A DNA stretch of 64,000 bases from Selenomonas sp. (lineage in GTDB: Bacteria; Bacillota; Negativicutes; Selenomonadales; Selenomonadaceae), in assembly GCA_018052705.1 (NCBI GenBank), contig JAGPMW010000004.1:1-64000 (forward strand), given 5' to 3'. The translations under genes and the position numbers were made by a program. Positions 45,029 through 54,773 of this stretch are shown one piece after another. The notes under the pieces are model-generated. The model was given only the letters and a program-made list of their open reading frames with translations. It was not told the DNA's origin and did not search any database. Each line of letters begins with the position of its first letter. Within the stretch, counting starts at the first letter, position 1.

Positions 45029-47545
45029 TTATTCGTTCGTTAGTCCGCTGCGCGGCTGACGTTCGCCAAGCTTAGCAGCCAGCTCTTGCTGGAGAAGCTG
45101 ATCGAATTCAACTTTCCCCTGCTGAAATGACACTTCGACACAGATAACATAGACCGGAATGTCCCAGCCAGCATGAATCACTTCAGCCGGAATCTTTACC
45201 GCATCCTTCTCCGTAATGATAATTGCCTCAGCCCCCATGCGTTCGGCCTGATGGAGTATCTCTTGCATTTCCTGCATTGTATAGTCATGGTGGTCCGGAT
45301 AACGCAGGCTCTCAATAATCACCGTGTCTAAATCAGACAAGGTCTGCTCAAACGAAGCCGGATTGCCAATTGCCGATACCGCCATGACCTTCTTCCCGGT
45401 CATACTGCTGGCATCGATACCGTCACCAGCAATATCGACATACCACTCATCAAGAGGGATGAAACAACGTGGCTGATGAATACTCTCGACGATCTGGGCA
45501 TCGGCATTATAACGATGAACGGTCTCCCGTATGTACTCGCAAGACCCTGTCGCCGCCTGATCGACTTTCGTCATCAGGCAAACATCTGCCCGGCTGATAT
45601 GCGAGATAGGCTCACGCAGCGTACCACGTGGCAGAATATAGTCATTGCCGAATACATTGACCGCATCAACCAGGAGGATATCCATATCACGCTCAAGCTG
45701 CCAGTGCTGATAGCCATCATCAAGGATAGCCACCTCAGCACCAAAGTTATCGATTGCGTAGCGCCCGGTTACCGCACGTTCAGCGCCAATCAGGACCGGT
45801 ACCTTGGGTAAATGTTTTGCCAGCATAAAGGCCTCGTCGCCAGCCTCAGCTGCAGTCATATGCAGTCGCTGGCCATCCGAAACAATGCCAATATCACCAT
45901 GCCATTTGGCGCGATATCCGCGATTCAGGATCACGACGCGGTACCCCATATCCCGGATATCACGAGCCAGCCGCTGCGCTGTCGGAGTCTTGCCCGTACC
46001 GCCGACTGTCACATTTCCCAGGCTGATGACAAAACAGTCGAGCTTTTGCCTTTTAAACAAACCGACCCGATAACCAAACAACTTAAAATTAACCAACTGC
46101 GCATAAATTTGGGAGAATCCATATAAAGTCGCCATGATCACCCGCATAAGGATTCCATCTACATTTTTCGTATGCACCAAATCAATGAAGTAGGTCTGGA
46201 AATTATCAATTTTTTGGGTAGAACGTGCCCGCTGGCGATTTTCCGGCTGGCTCTCATATTCTTCGATGGTCTCGCGTAAAATTATAGCCGATTTACGAGA
46301 TGCCCCTTTATTTTCCTGCACAATAGCCAGTGTTTCCTGCTCCATGCTGTGCCGATGAGCTGGGTCATCAAAGAGACGCACCGTTTCCTGCACCAATTCC
46401 AGTCCATTATTTACAGTAATACAGGCGTCACGATTCCGGAATAAAGCATGGGTATCCTTGAAATTAAACATATAATGTCCGACAATGATTGCCTTGCCGT
46501 GGGCAGCCGGCTCCAGAATATTATGCCCGCCATGCGGAATCAGACTGCCACCAACATAAACAACATCACCGATGCTGTAAACCTTGCCAAGTTCACCAAT
46601 CGTATCCAGGATAACCACATCTGCTCCGCTGCATGCCTGCAGCTGCGGTGTTGTCCGCGTCGTAACTTTGAAGCCAGCCTTCTCACACAGATGGATGACC
46701 TCTCCCGTGCGCAGCAATTCCCTCGGTGCAATGACCAGCTTGGCATGCGGATGCGTCTTACGCACTGCCGCAAAGGCCTTGAGTACATAACCTTCCTCTC
46801 CACGATGCGTAGAGCCCGCTAGTAAGATACCCTCATTATCGGCCAGTCCCATATCCTCGATAATCTGTCGTTTTTCCTCAATGCTGACATCGGTATAGGT
46901 CTGATCGAATTTCGTATTGCCTGTGACTGTAACAAGGTCCGCTGGCGCTCCAAGACGCATAATATAATCTGCATCAATCTGGGATTGCATCGCAAATCTG
47001 GTCACCGTGCCAATCATATTCGTCAGCAGACTGTGCAGATGTTTATATTGTTTCACACTGCGGTCACTGATCCGCCCATTAACCATCATAACTGGCACAT
47101 GAATCTGACGGGCTGTTTTCAGGAAATTTGGCCAAAGCTCGGTCTCTACCGGCAAAAACACGCGTGGGTGAATACGACGCAGCACGTGTCCAGCCAGAAA
47201 TGGCAGATCCAACGGAAAATAAATAATCGCATCCGCATCTTTAATGATCCGATTTGCCATCTCATACCCGCTGGTCGTAACAACAGACACCAGTATCGGC
47301 GTCTGAGGAAATTCTTTATGGAATTCCTTGATTAATGGACTGGTCGCTACAATCTCGCCCACAGATGCGGCATGCACCCAGATGCAATGCTTTTTTTCCA
47401 CCTTGTCCAGCACGTGATCCGGAAAAAAGCCAAGACTTTGCCGGATACGTTCCACAAAGCCTTTTTCACGGATTGAACGAACAATGAATACTGGGATAAT
47501 CAGTATTGCAATGAGAACAGCCGCTATATCATAAAGGAGTTGCAT
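45029..47545 (-). CDS. waaA-lpxK: Fused Kdo transferase (WaaA) and lipid A 4'-kinase (LpxK)
   Basis: One 838-residue frame encodes two enzymes that are usually separate. Residues about 1-430 are WaaA (KdtA): one membrane helix, SVGE with the catalytic Glu at 64, and LAGSTHRGEE, GGSLIPHGGHNILEP. Residues about 490-825 are LpxK: P-loop VGGTGKTP (514-521), NRGYRAKW, and DDGYQH (609-614). A linker of about 50 residues rich in charged residues joins them. No stop, frameshift or internal start with a good ribosome-binding site was seen at the join. Both active sites appear intact, so it is a likely bifunctional enzyme. Confidence 0.93.
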   Translation of the reverse strand: MQLLYDIAAVLIAILIIPVFIVRSIREKGFVERIRQSLGFFPDHVLDKVEKKHCIWVHAASVGEIVATSPLIKEFHKEFPQTPILVSVVTTSGYEMANRIIKDADAIIYFPLDLPFLAGHVLRRIHPRVFLPVETELWPNFLKTARQIHVPVMMVNGRISDRSVKQYKHLHSLLTNMIGTVTRFAMQSQIDADYIMRLGAPADLVTVTGNTKFDQTYTDVSIEEKRQIIEDMGLADNEGILLAGSTHRGEEGYVLKAFAAVRKTHPHAKLVIAPRELLRTGEVIHLCEKAGFKVTTRTTPQLQACSGADVVILDTIGELGKVYSIGDVVYVGGSLIPHGGHNILEPAAHGKAIIVGHYMFNFKDTHALFRNRDACITVNNGLELVQETVRLFDDPAHRHSMEQETLAIVQENKGASRKSAIILRETIEEYESQPENRQRARSTQKIDNFQTYFIDLVHTKNVDGILMRVIMATLYGFSQIYAQLVNFKLFGYRVGLFKRQKLDCFVISLGNVTVGGTGKTPTAQRLARDIRDMGYRVVILNRGYRAKWHGDIGIVSDGQRLHMTAAEAGDEAFMLAKHLPKVPVLIGAERAVTGRYAIDNFGAEVAILDDGYQHWQLERDMDILLVDAVNVFGNDYILPRGTLREPISHISRADVCLMTKVDQAATGSCEYIRETVHRYNADAQIVESIHQPRCFIPLDEWYVDIAGDGIDASSMTGKKVMAVSAIGNPASFEQTLSDLDTVIIESLRYPDHHDYTMQEMQEILHQAERMGAEAIIITEKDAVKIPAEVIHAGWDIPVYVICVEVSFQQGKVEFDQLLQQELAAKLGERQPRSGLTNE

Positions 47546-47562
47546 CTCTTCCCTATCCCTTC

Positions 47563-49293
47563 TTACACATTCTTCTTACCGAACTGGATATTATACAGGT
47601 GACTATACAGCCCCTGCCGCTGCAGAAGTTCCTCATGCGTACCGTGCTCTTTCACCTGTCCATTATCAATGACAAAAATCTGATCAGCATTGAATATTGT
47701 CGACAGACGATGAGCAATAACGAAGGAAGTGCGACCAATCATCAACTTATCCAAGGCTGCCTGGACAAGCTTCTCGCTCTCCGTATCCAGCGCCGACGTT
47801 GCTTCATCAAGGATCAGGATACGCGGGTTCTTCAAAATAGCACGGGCTATCGCCATACGCTGGCGTTGTCCGCCGGAAAGATTTAATCCCCGCTCGCCAA
47901 TATTCGTATCATAGCCGTGCGGCAGCTCACGAATAAAAAGATCTGCATTCGCAGCTCGTGCTGCTGCTTCAACCTCTTCGTCCGTAGCATCGAGACGGCC
48001 ATAACGGATATTTTCCCGAACTGTCGTTGAAAATAACATGGTTTCCTGAGGGACAATACCAATCTGCTCACGCAGCGAAGCAAGGGTGACATCACGAATA
48101 TCATGCCCATCAATGGCAATCGCCCCATCGGTCACCTCGTAAAAACGAGGAATCAAATTGGCAATTGTGGACTTTCCAGCGCCACTGGGACCAACAAACG
48201 CAATCATCTGCCCCGGCTGCACCTCCAGCGATACATCCCGGAGGGCCGGAGCCCCCTTCTTGTATTCAAACATGACATGATTAAATGATACGCGGCCATT
48301 CGTGGCCGGTAAAGGCCTAGCGTCTTTCTTATCGTGAATGGTCTCTTCCAGATCGATGACAGCAAAGACACGGTCAACAGCCGCCATCGCCCGCTGCAGA
48401 TTACCATAGACACGGGAAAGCCGCTTAACCGGATTGGCCAAATTGATGGCATAAGTCAGAAAGGCCACCAGTGCGCCTGCGGTCATCTCGTCATTGACCA
48501 CCTCATAACCACCGAACCAGACAATAAACGTAACCGATATCGCTGCCAGGAACTCAACCGACGGGGTCAGCAAACTGGTCAACTGAACATTCTTCATCGC
48601 AGCCTGGAAATTAAGGTCATTCTGCTTCGAGAATCGCTCAATCTCATACTTTTCGCGAACAAACGATTTGACGATACGAATCGAGGAAATGCTCTCCTGC
48701 AGCAGCGATGTAATATCTGCCATGCGTTCCTGGATTACCGTACCATTCCGCTTGATCTTGCGCCCAAATATCTTCATGGCCTGTCCGACCAAGGGGATAA
48801 CGATCAGAGTCAACAACGACAGTTTCCAGTCCAGATAAAGCATCAGGGCGATAGAACCAATGAGGGTTGATCCCTCTGTCACCATCTCGATGAGCTGATC
48901 GACCAGAGCCGACTGAATTGCCGCTACATCGTTCGTGATATAGCTCATCGTTTCACCAGTCTGATGCTTATCATAATAGGCCATCGGCATGCGCTGGAAT
49001 TTCCGGAACATAACTTCGCGAACATCAATAATGACCTTCTGCCCGATATACGATACCAGATACGACTGCCCATAAAAAAAGATACCACGAATCAGGAATA
49101 CGACCACGATGCCAACACAAATCATATTGAGCATCGCCATATCCTTATCCGCCAGCACCTTATCGATCATATCCTTGATGATCCATGGCAGGTACAGATT
49201 ACAGCCGGCTGCAACAATGATACAGACAATCGCCATAGCCAGATATTTCAGGTAAGGCCGTATATACTGAAGCAGCCTCTTATAGTTTTTCAT
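47563..49293 (-). CDS. msbA: Lipid A flippase MsbA
   Basis: MsbA is an ABC exporter that flips lipid A-core across the inner membrane (576 residues). Six predicted helices fill the first 310 residues. The ATPase domain has GPSGAGKST (about residue 370), LSGGQRQRMAIARAIL and ILILDEATSALDTESE. The ATG at 49293 has GGGGGAA upstream; the frame stays open 59 codons further, but that region is the end of lpxB read in another frame. It overlaps lpxB by 14 bp. Confidence 0.93.
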   Translation of the reverse strand: MKNYKRLLQYIRPYLKYLAMAIVCIIVAAGCNLYLPWIIKDMIDKVLADKDMAMLNMICVGIVVVFLIRGIFFYGQSYLVSYIGQKVIIDVREVMFRKFQRMPMAYYDKHQTGETMSYITNDVAAIQSALVDQLIEMVTEGSTLIGSIALMLYLDWKLSLLTLIVIPLVGQAMKIFGRKIKRNGTVIQERMADITSLLQESISSIRIVKSFVREKYEIERFSKQNDLNFQAAMKNVQLTSLLTPSVEFLAAISVTFIVWFGGYEVVNDEMTAGALVAFLTYAINLANPVKRLSRVYGNLQRAMAAVDRVFAVIDLEETIHDKKDARPLPATNGRVSFNHVMFEYKKGAPALRDVSLEVQPGQMIAFVGPSGAGKSTIANLIPRFYEVTDGAIAIDGHDIRDVTLASLREQIGIVPQETMLFSTTVRENIRYGRLDATDEEVEAAARAANADLFIRELPHGYDTNIGERGLNLSGGQRQRMAIARAILKNPRILILDEATSALDTESEKLVQAALDKLMIGRTSFVIAHRLSTIFNADQIFVIDNGQVKEHGTHEELLQRQGLYSHLYNIQFGKKNV

Positions 49294-50455
49294 GTTCTTC
49301 CCCCGATAAATTGTTTTCTGCAGCAAACCGCCGAGCCGCTGCCAGAATCTTAGCTGCAACGCGGCCCGATGCACCGGGCTTACCCAATCGTGTGCAGGCT
49401 TCTTTGAGCTTTGCCACGACTTCGGCCCGATGTATTTCCCCAGGATAGAGCTGTGCGAGCTCGGACGCAATATTTTCAGCAGTCACCGCATCCTGTAACA
49501 GCTCCCTTTCAAATGGTTCTCCCATCAGGATATTGGGCAGACTGAAACTTTCCACATGAACCAGCATCCGGCCGACAAAATAAGAAACTGGTGACAGCCG
49601 ATAGAGCACGACACAGGGAAGCCCCAATAAGGCAGCCTCCATAACAACTGTACCCGAAGTAGCTACCGCCGCATCGGCCGCTGCCATCAATGAGTACCGG
49701 TATTCGTGCGTCAAAGTAACCGAAACCCCGGCAGCGGCTGCCATTTCCCGTATCCGGGAAGAATCGATGCCATCTGCTACAGGCAGCAGGAACATCGTCT
49801 GCGGACGCTCCGCCTGCAATCGTCTGGCCCCCTGCAGCATGGCCGGCAGCAGCAGCTCGATCTCCTGTTTCCGGCTGCCCGGCAGCAGCAGTACAGCGGT
49901 CTTATCCGCCGGAATATGGAAATAACTGCGCGCACGCACACGCGGCAGTTCCGGTCGAACAGCATCCACCAAAGGATTCCCGACGAAGGATATCTTCGCT
50001 CCAGCCGCCTTATATACCGGCAATTCATGCGGAAAAATCGCTACAAACTCATCCGCCAGTTTTGCGCAATCCCTGGCCCGTCCTTTCCGCCATGCCCAGG
50101 CCGATGGCGGAATATAGGAAAATACCGGGATTCCCAGTTTCTTTGCTTTTTTAGCCAGCCGCCAGTTAAAATCCGGATAATCGATGAGCACTAACAGATC
50201 CGGCTTTTCCTGCTCCATAAATGCAGTCAATTCACGGAGCAGCCGCAGAATACGGCGCAGATTGATCAGGACTTCCCAAACTCCCATCACATTATACTCC
50301 GCAAAGTTGCGGAACAACCGCACTCCGGCCTGCTCCATGCGTGAACCGCCAAATCCTATCAACTCAACCGCCGGATCGAGCCGCAGGATTGATTGCGCCA
50401 AACTTTCGCCATGAACATCCCCCGAAACTTCGCCGGCTGAAAACATGATTTTCAC
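49280..50455 (-). CDS. lpxB: Lipid-A-disaccharide synthase LpxB
   Basis: LpxB joins UDP-2,3-diacylglucosamine and lipid X to make the lipid A disaccharide (391 residues from the GTG at 50455). KIMFSAGEVSGDVHGESLA at the N-terminus and PQVWAW-like PPSAWAWRKGRA are typical, with LLPGSRKQEIELLLP, AAVATSGTVVMEAALLGLP and VVLYRLSPVSYFVG later. GGAGG stands 8 nt before the GTG; an upstream extension of 11 residues is unsupported. It directly follows lpxI. Confidence 0.94.
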   Translation of the reverse strand: MKIMFSAGEVSGDVHGESLAQSILRLDPAVELIGFGGSRMEQAGVRLFRNFAEYNVMGVWEVLINLRRILRLLRELTAFMEQEKPDLLVLIDYPDFNWRLAKKAKKLGIPVFSYIPPSAWAWRKGRARDCAKLADEFVAIFPHELPVYKAAGAKISFVGNPLVDAVRPELPRVRARSYFHIPADKTAVLLLPGSRKQEIELLLPAMLQGARRLQAERPQTMFLLPVADGIDSSRIREMAAAAGVSVTLTHEYRYSLMAAADAAVATSGTVVMEAALLGLPCVVLYRLSPVSYFVGRMLVHVESFSLPNILMGEPFERELLQDAVTAENIASELAQLYPGEIHRAEVVAKLKEACTRLGKPGASGRVAAKILAAARRFAAENNLSGEEHEKL

Positions 50456-50555
50456 GGTGCTCACCTCCTTCTTCTCATAATAGTCCATTTTCTATTATAC
50501 ACGAAAAGAGACGCCAGCGGACACAAATTTTTCCGTATCCCCTGCGCCTCTGTAC

Positions 50556-51359
50556 TTACATTGCAACAATGGTGATGCCATTGTCGTCTGCCAGCTGTAA
50601 AACCTGGTCCTTTTCCACCAGCAGGGTCTGCCCGGCTTCGATTACCAGCGCTTTTGCACCTGCCTCAACCATAGTCTCGATTGTCTTGCAGCCAACAGCC
50701 GGAACATCAAAACGATTATCCTGCTCCGGTTTGGCAACCTTGGCCACTACCGCCCCGCCACGGGCAAGCTGCCCGCCACGCCGGATACAGGCATCTGTCC
50801 CTTCGATTGCCTCCAGGGCCATAACGGCCAGATTTTTCACCACGACAGTCTGCCCCACATCCAGCCGACCGATTTCCTTGGCCATACGAAAGCCAAACTC
50901 CATATCCTGTTTTTCTTCCGTCGATGGCTCACGCTTCGTCAGAGTTCCTGACAGCGGCATCAACGGCCGAATCAACGCAGTCTGATCGACGACCTTTGCC
51001 CCGGTAGTCTCGACCGCTTCGACCAGCGCCTGCATAACGGTATCGTCTTTCCGATTGGGAAGCCCCATCAGAATCTGCATGGTCTTGAAATCGGGCATGG
51101 CTTTATGCGCATACAACAGTTCCTTGGTGACCTTGCCAATCATCGTCACCTGCGTAATCTGCTTCTTCTTGAGATAGCTCAGAATTTTGCCCACTTTGAA
51201 CACACTGATTTCCTGATAATCTGTGGCGTAATCCTTCAGCCTATTGTCTGTCTCCGGCAGCAAAGCTACGACGTATACTTCATAGCCCTGCACTCTGGCT
51301 GCCTTGGCGCATTCTACAGGCAGCGCGCCAATTCCAGCCAGCAAACCAACTTTTTCCAT
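50556..51359 (-). CDS. lpxI: UDP-2,3-diacylglucosamine pyrophosphatase LpxI
   Basis: LpxI (DUF1009) hydrolyses UDP-2,3-diacylglucosamine to lipid X, replacing the LpxH of enterics (267 residues). GLLAGIGALPVECAKAA at the start, GKVTKELLYAH, and RGGQLARGGAVVAKVAKPEQDNRFDVPAVGCKTIE are conserved in this family. No lpxH is seen in the window. It sits between lpxA and lpxB, in pathway order. The use of LpxI agrees with what is known of diderm Firmicutes. Confidence 0.94.
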   Translation of the reverse strand: MEKVGLLAGIGALPVECAKAARVQGYEVYVVALLPETDNRLKDYATDYQEISVFKVGKILSYLKKKQITQVTMIGKVTKELLYAHKAMPDFKTMQILMGLPNRKDDTVMQALVEAVETTGAKVVDQTALIRPLMPLSGTLTKREPSTEEKQDMEFGFRMAKEIGRLDVGQTVVVKNLAVMALEAIEGTDACIRRGGQLARGGAVVAKVAKPEQDNRFDVPAVGCKTIETMVEAGAKALVIEAGQTLLVEKDQVLQLADDNGITIVAM

Positions 51360-51377
51360 GTCACTCCTCCGAATGCG

Positions 51378-52196
51378 TCAGTCGTTATCACGGCGCTCAC
51401 GGCAAATCCCCCGCTCGGCATTCCGCAGGAAGCGCAGCAGATGGTCCACTTCATCGCAGGTAGCAACTTCCTGCTCGATGACAGCCACCGCCTGTTGCAA
51501 ACTCAGGCCTGAACGATACAATATCTTATACGCCTGCTTGATATTTCGGCGCGCTTCTACCGCTATGCCAGAACGCGAAATCCCGACACTATTCAGACCA
51601 ACAACCTTTGCCGGACGGCCGTCAACAATCGTAAACGGCACGACATCCTGAGTCAGCTTGGACATCCCGCCGACCATTGCATTGCGGCCAATTTTCACAA
51701 ACTGGTGAACGCCGGCCATGCCACCGATAACAGCCCGGTCCTCAACCACAGCATGCCCGGCCAGGCTGGCCAGATTCGACATGATGACGCGATTGCCAAC
51801 CACACAGTTATGCGCAACATGTGTCAATGCCATCAATAGACAATCATTGCCGATACGGGTTTCTTCGCCTTCTCCAGTTGCCCGATGAACCGTTGCACCC
51901 TCACGGATTGTCGTACGATCACCAATAAAGGTATAACTCTTCTCCCCTTTGAATTTGAGATCCTGTGGTTCCTCACCAATAGAAGCCCCTTGGAAAATAC
52001 GACATTCCCTGCCAATTTCCGTCCAGCCGTGGATAACAACATGCGGGCCAATCTTGGTGCCCTCACCAATTTCCACATTTTCACCGATTACAGAATACGG
52101 ACCAATTTCCACATTCTCAGCAATCTTTGCCCCTGGGGCAATAACAGCAGTTTCATGTATATTTACGTTTTCACTGATAATCTGATCAGCACTCAT
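51378..52196 (-). CDS. lpxA: UDP-GlcNAc acyltransferase LpxA
   Basis: LpxA starts lipid A synthesis by 3-O-acylation of UDP-GlcNAc (272 residues). A left-handed beta-helix of hexapeptide repeats covers most of the protein, beginning [19 protein letters not shown]. The catalytic His is in the ALTHVAHNC block, with [20 protein letters not shown] after it and a C-terminal helical domain. The ATG at 52196 has GGAG upstream. The frame continues 58 codons further upstream into the gap after fabZ, but that part looks non-coding. Confidence 0.94.
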   Translation of the reverse strand: MSADQIISENVNIHETAVIAPGAKIAENVEIGPYSVIGENVEIGEGTKIGPHVVIHGWTEIGRECRIFQGASIGEEPQDLKFKGEKSYTFIGDRTTIREGATVHRATGEGEETRIGNDCLLMALTHVAHNCVVGNRVIMSNLASLAGHAVVEDRAVIGGMAGVHQFVKIGRNAMVGGMSKLTQDVVPFTIVDGRPAKVVGLNSVGISRSGIAVEARRNIKQAYKILYRSGLSLQQAVAVIEQEVATCDEVDHLLRFLRNAERGICRERRDND

Positions 52197-52423
52197 CTGC
52201 TCCAACTCCTTCAACCTTCCTCTGATGCCTGCCCCCCACAATATATGCAGACTTCCTTGCTCTTTTGCCTCAACATGCAACACCAATACGGCCTTGCTGC
52301 ACCCGCTGTTAGTTATAATCCGACTAGGGTTTCCTAATTTGGCACAGCAAAAGACCGTAAATAAAAGCATTTATTAAGCTGAGCAAGGACTGACACCGTT
52401 TATCTTGTCAACATCAGCGAAAA

Positions 52424-52864
52424 TCAAAGATTTTCGTTCTTTTTCAACGCGAACTTAAAATCTGCCGAAGCAACTAGTTTATCGTCAACATAACCCTCGC
52501 AATGCAGTAGACCGAAATCACCGCGCATACGTACCAGTTCCGCCTTCGTGACCAGCTGATCACCTGGAACAACCGGACGCTTGAACTTGACATTGTTCAT
52601 TCCACCAAACAGTGCAATTTTCCCACGATGTTCCTCCGGATAAAGCATGGCTACACCACCGACCTGTGCCATCGCCTCAAGAATCAGAACCCCCGGCATA
52701 ATTGGATGTCCGGGAAAATGTCCCAGGAACTGAGGCTCCATCATCGTGATGTTTTTAATCCCCGTAGCCGATTTAAACGGCTCAAGCTCAATAATGCGAT
52801 CGACCAGCAGCATGGGCGGACGATGTGGCAGAATCTTCATGATATCGTTAATATCTAAAACCAT
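52424..52864 (-). CDS. fabZ: (3R)-hydroxyacyl-ACP dehydratase FabZ
   Basis: FabZ dehydrates 3-hydroxyacyl-ACP in fatty acid elongation and competes with LpxA for the same substrate (146 residues). The hot-dog active site is HFPGHPIMPGVLILEAMAQ, with His 49 or 53 and Glu 63. LPHRPPMLLVDRI is also typical. A 19-nt hairpin (52418-52436) overlaps its stop codon. It lies between lpxC and lpxA; this fabZ linkage is common in LPS clusters. Confidence 0.96.
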   Translation of the reverse strand: MVLDINDIMKILPHRPPMLLVDRIIELEPFKSATGIKNITMMEPQFLGHFPGHPIMPGVLILEAMAQVGGVAMLYPEEHRGKIALFGGMNNVKFKRPVVPGDQLVTKAELVRMRGDFGLLHCEGYVDDKLVASADFKFALKKNENL

Positions 52865-52927
52865 TATAATTCCTTCTTCCTTTTACTATGCACAGCCGAT
52901 GCAGTTCCTCTGCATCGGGGAGGTTGC

Positions 52928-53758
52928 TCATCCTAGTGATTTTGCGATAAGCTTTGCAAGCTTTGTATTCAACGCATGTCCTGAAGCCACCGCAATAACC
53001 TGCCCTCGAATTTTTCCAGCCAAACGCAAGTCACCAATAACATCCAGAATTTTGTGACGAACCAGTTCATCCTCGAAATGAAGCGGGTTCAGCCAGCCTT
53101 CATCATTGTAGACAATAACACTCTCCAGTGTCCCGCCAAGCCCCAGGCCCATTTGTCGCAAAGCCGTGATTTCCTGTTCATAGGCAATGGTACGGGCTGG
53201 TGCGATTTCCCGATGATACGTTTCGGCATCAATATCGAAATTCTCATATTGAACCCCGATCAGCTTATGCGGGTTCAGTGAAGTGAAGCTGACCCGAAAG
53301 CCATCATACGGCAGGACCATGACAAACCGTTCATTCTTATCATCATCAATGCGATATACCTGATCAATCACAATTTCATGTCGTTCTTTTTCCTGTTCGC
53401 GGAAACCTGCTGTCTGCATAAGCTCAAAAAAAGCCAGCGAATTACCTTCCGCAACCGGTGGCTCCTCGGCATCCATCTCTACCAGGCAGTTATCGACTCC
53501 CAGGGCATGAAAGGCACTCATCAGATGCTCAATTGTAAACACCCGGCATCCGTTCTCTTCCACCGTCGTCGCCCGTAATGTCGAAGTAACATTTTCGGCT
53601 GCCGCATGAATCTGAGGCCGGTCCGGAATATCGGTGCGGACAAATACAATTCCTGTATCCACCGGAGCCGGTTTCAGCACCATATGGACTTCTTGCCCCG
53701 AATGCAGGCCAACCCCCGTATAGGCTGTTCCCGCTGCCAATGTAATCTGGTTCTGCAA
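52928..53758 (-). CDS. lpxC: UDP-3-O-acyl-GlcNAc deacetylase LpxC
   Basis: LpxC performs the first committed step of lipid A synthesis, deacetylating UDP-3-O-acyl-GlcNAc with a zinc ion (276 residues). Zinc ligands are His 78 (TIEHLMSA), His 235 and Asp 239 (HKILD), with catalytic His 261 (SGHALN). GVGLHSGQEVHM and AEGNSLAFFELM are conserved. The start is TTG with GGAGGAGA upstream. It follows an acyltransferase gene and precedes fabZ. Confidence 0.96.
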   Translation of the reverse strand: MQNQITLAAGTAYTGVGLHSGQEVHMVLKPAPVDTGIVFVRTDIPDRPQIHAAAENVTSTLRATTVEENGCRVFTIEHLMSAFHALGVDNCLVEMDAEEPPVAEGNSLAFFELMQTAGFREQEKERHEIVIDQVYRIDDDKNERFVMVLPYDGFRVSFTSLNPHKLIGVQYENFDIDAETYHREIAPARTIAYEQEITALRQMGLGLGGTLESVIVYNDEGWLNPLHFEDELVRHKILDVIGDLRLAGKIRGQVIAVASGHALNTKLAKLIAKSLG

Positions 53759-53839
53759 AACTTCTCCTCCTGCTAATTATAACCCTACTATATTTTACCC
53801 AACAATCGCTGCCAATGCAAGCATTGGTCAACACCTACA

Positions 53840-54706
53840 CTATTCTTCCCTGACAGATTTCCAGCGGTCATGCAGCCAGAACCATTCCTCCGGGTACTTG
53901 CGCACATGGCTTTCAATCGCCTGTGTCAACAATTGTGTCATCAGCCGAATATCGGCCCGCTTATCTTTCGTCTTTCTCACATAAAACGGTCCATCGACAA
54001 AAAGGGTATGCTTCCCCGCAGCATCGCGGTGCATAAACGAGGTAACGATTGGCACCTCCTGAAAACGAGCCATCGAGGCTGCTCCCGGTGTGCAGTTCGT
54101 CGACTGGCCAAAAAAATCGAGGATAATGCCATCATGACGATTTGTATCCTGATCCATAAGCAATCCAATGGCCCACCCTTTTCGAAGCATATCAAACATC
54201 TCCCGGACGCCTGTCTTATAGGTGATATGCATGCCGATCATCGACCGGTATTCATTAATAAAACGGTCAGCTCCAGACGACTTCTGTTTCATAGCCACAC
54301 CGACCAGGGGAACACCGGCCATAGCAAAAGCGCCTCCCATAAGCTCCCAGTTCCCACTATGAGCCGTTGCAATGATAGCCCCCTTGCCTCCAGCCATGCA
54401 TGTTTGAAGCTTTTCCAAGCCTTCGATTCGGACATACTCATGCATATGCCTTCGGATCACCGGAAACCGGAGCACCTCAAACAGCATCGGTCCAAAGCGC
54501 ACAGTACTAGCCCGGGCAATCCGTTCTACTTCCTGATCATCAACATGTAGACACTTTTTTATCTGTTCCCGAGCCATCTTCTTACGACGGCCCGGAACAA
54601 TCATCCAGGCAAATTTTCCAATGGCAAATCCAGCAGCCTCACAGATAAAACGTGGCATCAGGCAAGTCAGCCAGCTGATAACTTTTAAAATATGATACGA
54701 CAGCAA
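53840..54706 (-). CDS. Second LpxL/HtrB-type lipid A acyltransferase
   Basis: This acyltransferase of the LpxL/LpxM family has 288 residues and one N-terminal membrane helix (about 5-38). The HX4E site is HSGNWE (His 116, Glu 121), and FLWHDRWKS-like FWLHDRWKS is near the C-terminus. It differs clearly from the other LpxL-type gene at 40878-41789, suggesting a different acceptor position or acyl chain. It lies between lpxD and lpxC, separated from lpxD by a hairpin. It could be the LpxM counterpart, but this cannot be decided here. Confidence 0.88.
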   Translation of the reverse strand: MLSYHILKVISWLTCLMPRFICEAAGFAIGKFAWMIVPGRRKKMAREQIKKCLHVDDQEVERIARASTVRFGPMLFEVLRFPVIRRHMHEYVRIEGLEKLQTCMAGGKGAIIATAHSGNWELMGGAFAMAGVPLVGVAMKQKSSGADRFINEYRSMIGMHITYKTGVREMFDMLRKGWAIGLLMDQDTNRHDGIILDFFGQSTNCTPGAASMARFQEVPIVTSFMHRDAAGKHTLFVDGPFYVRKTKDKRADIRLMTQLLTQAIESHVRKYPEEWFWLHDRWKSVREE

Positions 54707-54729
54707 TTGCTCTGCCCCCTATTTCTGGA

Positions 54730-54766
54730 AATCAAAAGCCTTCCACTGGCAGGAAGGCTTTTGATT
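54730..54766 (-). terminator. Hairpin between lpxD and the acyltransferase gene
   Basis: AATCAAAAGCCTTCC, a 7-nt loop and the complementary arm GGAAGGCTTTTGATT form a perfect 15-bp stem. The trailing T-run is short, so it may attenuate rather than fully stop transcription through the cluster. Confidence 0.5.
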
Positions 54767-54773
54767 CACGAAT

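Noticed and set aside
52197-52370. N-terminal extension of lpxA
   Set aside because: It adds 58 residues outside the beta-helix and lies in the gap after fabZ. The internal ATG has GGAG upstream and gives the usual LpxA length.
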